NCBI GenBank assembly: GCA_002389385.1
Contig: DGOK01000093.1
Location: 1-10,442 of the forward strand
Direction of reading: 5' to 3'
Source: Rhodospirillaceae bacterium UBA4468
GTDB lineage: Bacteria > Pseudomonadota > Alphaproteobacteria > Rhodospirillales > Casp-alpha2
DNA length: 10,442 nt
Below the pieces are notes generated by a model that worked only from the letters and a program-made list of their open reading frames with translations, ran no database searches and was not told where the DNA came from. The translations under genes were made by a program, and so were the position numbers. Below are positions 6,954-10,442 of this stretch, in pieces. Within the stretch, counting starts at the first letter, position 1, and every line of letters begins with the position of its first letter.

Positions 6954-8236
6954 ATGAGTACTCGAATTCTCTATGTCGAAGATGATGCGTTCGTCGCTCG
7001 TTTAGTAAAGCGCCGCCTCGAGAATGATGGTTTTGTCGTCACTGTGTCAGAAGATGGAGAGACCGGACTTAAGCTCGCTCAATCCGGTGCGTTTGATATC
7101 ATCTTACTCGATCATATGTTGCCCAATATGTCCGGTCTTGAAATTCTAAAGGCCTTGCAGCCAGATCCGCCGGCACCCGTGATAATGGTCTCTGGATCAT
7201 CTGAACTCGCTGTTGCCGTTGAAGCCATGAAAATTGGCGCTTCTGATTACGTCATTAAAGAAACAGACGGCAGTTATCTTGACCTGCTGCCTCGAACGAT
7301 CAGTTGTGTCTTTAATCACGTGCGCCTGATCGAAGATAAGAAACAGGCTGACGAGCGCATCGCTGAACAAGCTCAGACTATTCAAGGTGTTCTTGATAAT
7401 ATGGACCCGGGAATCACATTGTTTGATACCGACTTGAATCTTGTTTCTTACAATGACCGGATACTTGAACTCTTCGAGCTTCCTGCAGATTTTCTCGAGG
7501 TTGGGATACCTCTGATCGATATTCTCAATCGCATAGGCAAAAATGGTGACTTTGGTGTTGAAGAGTCTAAAGAGGCCATTACGACACGCCTTGATTTTTT
7601 TAAATCGGGTGAGGCATTCGCACTTGATCACGAACGACTAACAGGCCGCGTGATCGAGGTGAGAGGCGGGCCTATGCCTGGTGGAGAATTTATTGCGACG
7701 TATACCGATATTACGGATCGCAAAAGAATGGAAGATGAACTTCGACGCTTGGCGACAAAAGACCCTCTAACGGATGTTAATAATCGCCGTCGTTACACTG
7801 AGACGTCAGAGCGAGAATTAACCCGCTGTATTCGATATGAACATCCACTTTGTGTTTTGATGCAGATCACTTCAAGGCGATTAATGATACATACGGCCAC
7901 GAAGCGGGGGACCGTGTTCTGGTTGCCCTCGCCAAGGCGTGCATGCACGAACTTCGTGATGTTGATGTCTTTGGGCGTTTTGGCGGCGAAGAATTCACCA
8001 TCACACTCCCCGAAACATCCATAGACATTGCCATGGATGTAGCCGAACGGCTTTGGCAACTTCTCTCCGAAATTATTGTGCCACTGGATGACAGCAGTAA
8101 TGTAACATTCAGCGTCAGTATCGGGGTATCTCAGCTTATGAATAGCAAAGAGACATTATCAGATATTTTGAATAGGGCAGATGGTGCCCTCTATACAGCA
8201 AAAGAAGGTGGACGAAACCAAGTCGTCGCAGCTTAG
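6954..8236 (+). pseudogene. REC-PAS-GGDEF diguanylate cyclase response regulator, frameshifted
   Basis: If repaired, this would be a cytoplasmic enzyme of about 429 residues making cyclic-di-GMP from GTP. The receiver (about 3-120) has VEDD, D53 (LLDHMLP) and IKET in the switch region. A helix and a PAS domain follow (about 145-262, with VLDNMDPGITLF and a closing TYTDITDRKRMEDEL). The GGDEF domain begins at TKDPLTDVNNRR. The frame from the ATG reads PLCVLM and then goes wrong, while the frame starting FDADHFKAINDTYGHEAGD runs to the TAG at 8236. The second part carries the active-site GGEEF (7982-7996) and, five residues before it, an RDVD feedback inhibitory site. The break is at about 7856-7862; a 7-nt deletion joins the two as VLMFDADHFK. 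The shifted frame ends at 8024, so the translated protein keeps REC-PAS but no catalytic core. It starts 6 nt after the kinase, so it is probably in the same operon and fed by the HPt domain. Confidence 0.88.
7856..7862 (+). other. Frameshift site, probable loss of one copy of a tandem TTTGATG repeat
   Basis: The present bases contain a single TTTGATG. Two tandem copies would encode VLMFDADHFK, which fits the GGDEF family consensus and restores the frame exactly. Polymerase slippage deleting one 7-bp unit is the inferred event. Any +1 mod 3 repair would also restore the frame. Confidence 0.55.
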
Positions 8237-8580
8237 TAATTTATGCGTTACGTTGAACGGATACCCAGAAATTTCCATTTTGAATAGATGGTTTGCTGAG
8301 CAGGCTCGAAAAAGCTTTCAGTAACACTCACTGCCCCTTAGTCACAGCTATTTACACCATATTTCATGCTCAGTTTTGTAATTTTAATCGTTAACCTTTA
8401 ACTCATTGCGTGTACTCACGAAGTGTTGTTCGCGGCAACAATGCACACAAGTTAACGTTTCGTTGACGAAATGAGCCTGTAAGCCTACCATATCAAGGGA
8501 TTTATATACTTTGTCACTGTTGCGCCCCGGCGTTGCAGGACATTCACGTAAATAATTTGGGTTGGGTTTAAAATAGACGA
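8237..8580. other. 344-nt intergenic region, no gene recognised
   Basis: No convincing coding frame is present. I see short inverted repeats, TTGTT-N6-AACAA (8426-8441) and TTTCGT-TG-ACGAAA (8458-8471), and two GTTAAC palindromes, at about 8390 and 8451. None is followed by a T-run, so no intrinsic terminator for the upstream operon can be assigned. The promoter of the downstream gene at 8581 should lie here, but no clear sigma-70, sigma-28 or sigma-54 element was found. Confidence 0.4.
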
Positions 8581-9021
8581 ATGGCAACTGTTCCAAAACC
8601 AGTGGCGATAACGGCACCTACGCCCGCGCAAGCGGCGCGTGTGGTTGGCCCATCGACACGCGTTGCTTCTGTCTCTACGTCCCAAGTTGATCAAGCTGAC
8701 ATCGGTACAAACATTGCTTTTGATGCCGCGACATCTGGTTTCCTTCAAGAGCAAAGACAAACACCTCTGAACAGAGAAGAGGGCAGACAGCAACGGTTTG
8801 CTGACCCTAGTTTTGATCGCCTTTTCACGACAAACACCCAGATTTTTGCTGAAATATTTGAAGCCGATAGCAAAGTAGCTGCTTCGAGTGGGGGAGAGGG
8901 CGCGCCTTCACGTTCGAACAAAACACCCGTATCGTCTGTTATTAAAACCTATGAAGACAACGCACTGATTATTTCCGGCCGACAGCACTACAATGGAATA
9001 GAATTCAGTTTTAATCTTTAA
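8581..9021 (+). CDS. Hypothetical protein beside a flagellar rod-type gene
   Basis: This is a 146-residue protein that I do not recognise. The N-terminal half is Ala/Thr/Ser/Pro/Val-rich and probably disordered (ITAPTPAQAARVVGPST), with SGFLQEQRQTPLNREEGRQQ after it. A more ordered segment follows (PSFDRLFTTNTQIFAEIFEAD). The C-terminus, VIKTYEDNALIISGRQHYNG, ends in IEFSFNL. No signal peptide or membrane segment is visible. The ATG has a weak upstream ribosome site, so the start is uncertain. The next gene, 127 nt downstream on the same strand, is a flagellar rod-type gene. A flagellum-related role is therefore possible, on position alone. The frame is intact. Confidence 0.6.
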   Translation: MATVPKPVAITAPTPAQAARVVGPSTRVASVSTSQVDQADIGTNIAFDAATSGFLQEQRQTPLNREEGRQQRFADPSFDRLFTTNTQIFAEIFEADSKVAASSGGEGAPSRSNKTPVSSVIKTYEDNALIISGRQHYNGIEFSFNL

Positions 9022-9130
9022 TTTCGGTTGGGTATCTTTCAGCAGGCCAATATTAACAAATCCATCTATCTTTTAAATTTCTATTGGTGATCTAGGTCAT
9101 TTCGATGTCGTTGCCTGTTCGTATACAGTT

Positions 9131-9139
9131 AAGGTGGAG
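9131..9139 (+). promoter_or_regulatory. Ribosome binding site of the flagellar rod-type gene
   Basis: AAGGTGGAG ends 9 nt before the ATG at 9149. This picks that ATG over an in-frame GTG at 9134, which lies inside the site itself. Confidence 0.6.
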
Positions 9140-9148
9140 ATTATAAAA

Positions 9149-9472
9149 ATGGCTTTATCAACGGTACTATCAACAGCGACTTCAGGGTTACTTGTATCAT
9201 CATTGCGCGCCACGAGTGCTGCCAACAATATCGCCAATATTAATACACCTGACTACGAAGCAACACGCGTTGCTCAAAACACATTTCGCTCAGGACCAAA
9301 CCTCTCGAGTGGATCCGTAGTATAAGCGCAATTGATTGGCACCGAAAAGGGTCCTGATCTTGGTGAAGAAATCCTCCAACTTATCGAAGCTGAAACAACG
9401 TACCGGGCCAACGCAGAAATTTTACGAACAGCATCGAACCTTTCACGCGATCTTCTCGATACCCTGGCTTGA
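9149..9472 (+). pseudogene. Short flagellar basal-body rod-type protein (FlgB/FlgC-like), interrupted by one stop
   Basis: The conceptual product is 107 residues. The N-terminus has the flagellar rod/hook signature: ATSGLLVSSLRATSAANNIANINTPDYEA, split here as TSGLLVSSLRATSA and ANNIANINTPDY. The C-terminus has the matching helix, EEILQLIEAETTYRANAE, ending in LSRDLLDTLA. It lacks most of the middle domain of FlgC, so it is a short relative and not a standard rod subunit; I give no gene symbol. TAA at 9323-9325 splits it after SGSVV, and the same frame continues with AQLIGTEKGPDLGEE. The truncated product of 58 residues would lack the C-terminal helix that pairs with the N-terminal one in assembled rods. 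A TCA-to-TAA change is one possible origin. Confidence 0.82.
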
Positions 9473-9584
9473 TCTCAAGACAAATTTTCCACATACAATC
9501 ACTTGAGAAAAAATAAAAATTCAGTTTACCATTCCATATTATGGTGAGCGCCACAATATTTGATCATTGGAGATCGTTACCGAC
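9473..9584. other. Intergenic region with an inverted repeat and a near DnaA box
   Basis: TCTCAAG (9473-9479) and CTTGAGA (9502-9508) are perfect 7-bp complements around a 22-nt loop. The loop contains TTTTCCACA (9485-9493), one mismatch from the DnaA box TTATCCACA. The right arm is followed by an A-rich run and not a T-run, so a terminator on the plus strand is unlikely. Confidence 0.3.
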
Positions 9585-10124
9585 ATGCCGGCTGATGTAA
9601 GTAATGCATTCGATATTGCGTTTTGGTTTGCCGATACGGCACTAAACGAAAACGAGTACCTGCAACCACAGAAGTTGCAGCGACTTCTTTTTATTGCGCA
9701 GTCCTATTATTGCATCGTTCAAAAAGGGCGCAAACTTATGCCTGCCGTTTTTGTTGCTGATGAAACCGGGCCAATGGAACCAAATGTTTACATGGCTTTC
9801 TCTCGAGGACGCCCGGACATTGATGCAGAAATATTCCTTCCTTATGAAGTAGAAGAATTTCTCTCTGATATTTGGCGTTGGTTTGGTCACATGCCGATCG
9901 AACGTTTGGATACGATTACAAAAGAAACAAGTGCATTTAAAAATGCCCTCAAACGAGGTCCGCGTGCGGAAATGACTCTCAAGGAAATGGGTGTTTCATT
10001 TTTAGAAAACTGTGAAGCACCGGCAGCGTCACAAGTGACGTCCCAAAAAGTTTTACGCACGCAGTCCGGAAAACCTGTACAAGTAAAAGCGTGGGTACCG
10101 GGCGCAAAAAAAATGCGTTTATAA
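9585..10124 (+). CDS. SocA/Panacea-type protein (DUF4065 family)
   Basis: This is a 179-residue protein from the ATG at 9585; a TTG at 9567 is in frame, but GGAG at 9569-9572 fits better as the ribosome site for the ATG. DIAFWFADTALNENEYLQPQ, KLQRLLFIAQSYY, RKLMPAVFVADETGPMEPNV and LSDIWRWFGHM match the Panacea/DUF4065 fold. In Caulobacter the relative SocA is a ClpXP adaptor and antitoxin for the replication toxin SocB; other Panacea proteins are antitoxins of varied toxins. Here no small toxin gene lies on either side, so it may be an orphan with a housekeeping or proteolysis-adaptor role. The C-terminus (about 145-179) is basic and likely flexible. The frame is intact. That it is an antitoxin is not supported by the context. 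Confidence 0.78.
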   Translation: MPADVSNAFDIAFWFADTALNENEYLQPQKLQRLLFIAQSYYCIVQKGRKLMPAVFVADETGPMEPNVYMAFSRGRPDIDAEIFLPYEVEEFLSDIWRWFGHMPIERLDTITKETSAFKNALKRGPRAEMTLKEMGVSFLENCEAPAASQVTSQKVLRTQSGKPVQVKAWVPGAKKMRL

Positions 10125-10210
10125 AAAGTACTTATTTGAATCGACGACAAACTATGCGTAACAAAAAATAAACGAATTGTTTCCATAGTAGCGACGATTA
10201 TGTGGTAGCG

Positions 10211-10269
10211 GATAAATTGAAAAATGGAATGCGATAAATTGTTTGTTGAATCCGGTAACTTTGATAAAT
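10211..10269 (+). repeat. Direct repeats GATAAATTG / GATAAATTG / GATAAAT
   Basis: The copies are at 10211-10219, 10233-10241 and 10263-10269, so they start 22 and 30 nt apart, near two and three helical turns. They could be operator half-sites or an AT-rich unwinding-type array. Their function is unknown. Confidence 0.35.
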
Positions 10270-10284
10270 CCATTAGAATCAATT

Positions 10285-10303
10285 TTCAGAAAGTTTTTCT
10301 GAA
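10285..10303. repeat. Perfect 8-bp hairpin
   Basis: TTCAGAAA and TTTCTGAA pair around a 3-nt loop (GTT). The stem is AT-rich and no T-run follows on either strand, so it is not a typical intrinsic terminator. It may lie in the leader or promoter of the downstream gene. Confidence 0.35.
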
Positions 10304-10327
10304 GTGTGATGCGTTGCACTTCCGAAC

Positions 10328-10336
10328 TTATCCACA
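10328..10336 (+). promoter_or_regulatory. Perfect DnaA-box sequence TTATCCACA
   Basis: This matches the strong R1-type DnaA box exactly. It is 47 nt upstream of the start at 10384. DnaA may regulate that gene, or the site may act in titration. A single box can occur by chance about once in roughly 130 kb when both strands are counted. Confidence 0.4.
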
Positions 10337-10367
10337 TCCTGATATACATCAACTTCATTTCATTGAC

Positions 10368-10373
10368 GAGAGG
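10368..10373 (+). promoter_or_regulatory. Ribosome binding site of the Lys/Ala-rich gene
   Basis: GAGAGG lies 10 nt before the ATG at 10384. Confidence 0.5.
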
Positions 10374-10383
10374 TCCTGATTCT

Positions 10384-10442
10384 ATGGCGAAAGCAACAAA
10401 AACAGCAGCAAAAAAACCTGCTGCAAAAAAGAAAACCGCAGC
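10384..10442 (+). CDS. Lys/Ala-rich N-terminus, probably a histone-like DNA-binding protein (3' part outside the window)
   Basis: Only 19 full codons are in the window, reading MAKATKTAAKKPAAKKKTA. Such (K/A)-rich extensions are known at the ends of some HU-family proteins and in bacterial H1-like proteins, and they bind DNA by charge. The family cannot be fixed without the rest of the gene. A good ribosome site precedes it, and a DnaA box lies in its upstream region. Confidence 0.45.
   Translation, partial: MAKATKTAAKKPAAKKKTA

Larger units (their letters stand above)
10125..10383. other. 259-nt AT-rich intergenic region upstream of the Lys/Ala-rich gene
   Basis: No gene is recognised here. 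It holds three GATAAAT repeats (10211, 10233, 10263), a perfect 8-bp hairpin (10285-10303) and a perfect DnaA box (10328-10336). It should contain the promoter of the gene at 10384. The elements are listed separately. Confidence 0.45.

Noticed and set aside
7197..7631. Minus-strand open frame of 144 codons
   Set aside because: It is antisense to the receiver and PAS domains of the cyclase, with no ribosome site or recognisable motif.
7850..7870. Programmed frameshift in the cyclase gene
   Set aside because: No slippery heptamer with a following stem-loop was seen, and a direct -1 or +1 shift does not join the domains without loss of consensus residues. A short deletion fits better.
8515..8545. 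Sigma-54 promoter upstream of 8581
   Set aside because: The TTGC-containing sequence lacks a GG doublet at the required spacing from the GC doublet.
8384..8793. Minus-strand frames crossing the intergenic region and the start of the 146-residue gene
   Set aside because: They are Cys/Arg-rich, have no ribosome site and overlap a better plus-strand gene.
978..9472. Stop codon reassignment (TAA/TAG read as an amino acid)
   Set aside because: Both TAA and TAG also end genes here at the expected lengths (978, 3840, 6945, 8234, 9019). The interrupted positions do not share one expected residue (Trp at one, Glu/Gln-like at another), and frameshifts occur as well.
9473..9508. Intrinsic terminator after the rod gene
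   Set aside because: The 7-bp stem has a 22-nt loop and is followed by A-residues, not T-residues, on the plus strand.
9585..10124. Complete toxin-antitoxin pair
   Set aside because: No small toxin-like ORF adjoins the SocA-like gene; its neighbours are a rod-type gene and a Lys/Ala-rich protein.
10285..10303. Intrinsic terminator of the SocA-like gene
   Set aside because: The stem is perfect but AT-rich, with no T-run after it and about 160 nt from the stop codon.

Overview
The window looks like chromosomal DNA of a flagellated, moderate-GC alphaproteobacterium, perhaps a marine member of the Rhodospirillales or a relative. That placement is an inference from gene families: a DUF3095 cyclase-like protein, a tripartite hybrid kinase, a short flagellar rod-type protein, a SocA/Panacea-type protein and a Lys/Ala-rich N-terminus as in extended HU or H1-like proteins. 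No rRNA, tRNA, insertion sequence, prophage or CRISPR array was seen.

Layout. Minus strand, 1-1709: a DUF3095 (class III cyclase-like) gene that runs off the left edge, preceded by an OmpR-family response regulator. Plus strand, 1864-8236, divergent from the regulator: a tight three-gene cluster with gaps of 11 and 6 nt. It encodes a 658-residue protein with three adhesin-like beta modules, a BvgS/TorS-type hybrid histidine kinase (sensor, HAMP, PAS, HisKA, HATPase, degenerate REC, REC, HPt), and a REC-PAS-GGDEF diguanylate cyclase. Then come a 344-nt gap, an unrecognised 146-residue protein (8581-9021), a short flagellar rod-type gene (9149-9472), a SocA-like gene (9585-10124), a 259-nt AT-rich intergenic region with a perfect DnaA box, and the first 19 codons of a Lys/Ala-rich protein at the right edge.

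How it would work if intact (inference): the membrane kinase senses a signal and passes phosphate His -> Asp (REC2) -> His (HPt), and then to the OmpR-type regulator, the diguanylate cyclase receiver, or both. This would couple transcription to cyclic-di-GMP. The DUF3095 protein may add a second nucleotide-related output.

The most striking feature is damage. Five of the eight recognisable genes carry visible lesions: five in-frame stop codons plus at least five frameshift-type lesions, and one more stop in the short rod gene. The reading frames on both sides of each lesion remain clearly homologous. The 658-residue gene, the 146-residue gene and the SocA-like gene are open throughout. Either a whole signalling island (and a flagellar gene) is decaying very recently, or the sequence has an unusual error profile. 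The DNA alone cannot fully separate these, but a likely 7-bp tandem-repeat slippage deletion and stop substitutions favour real mutation at some sites, whereas homopolymer-type indels could be errors.
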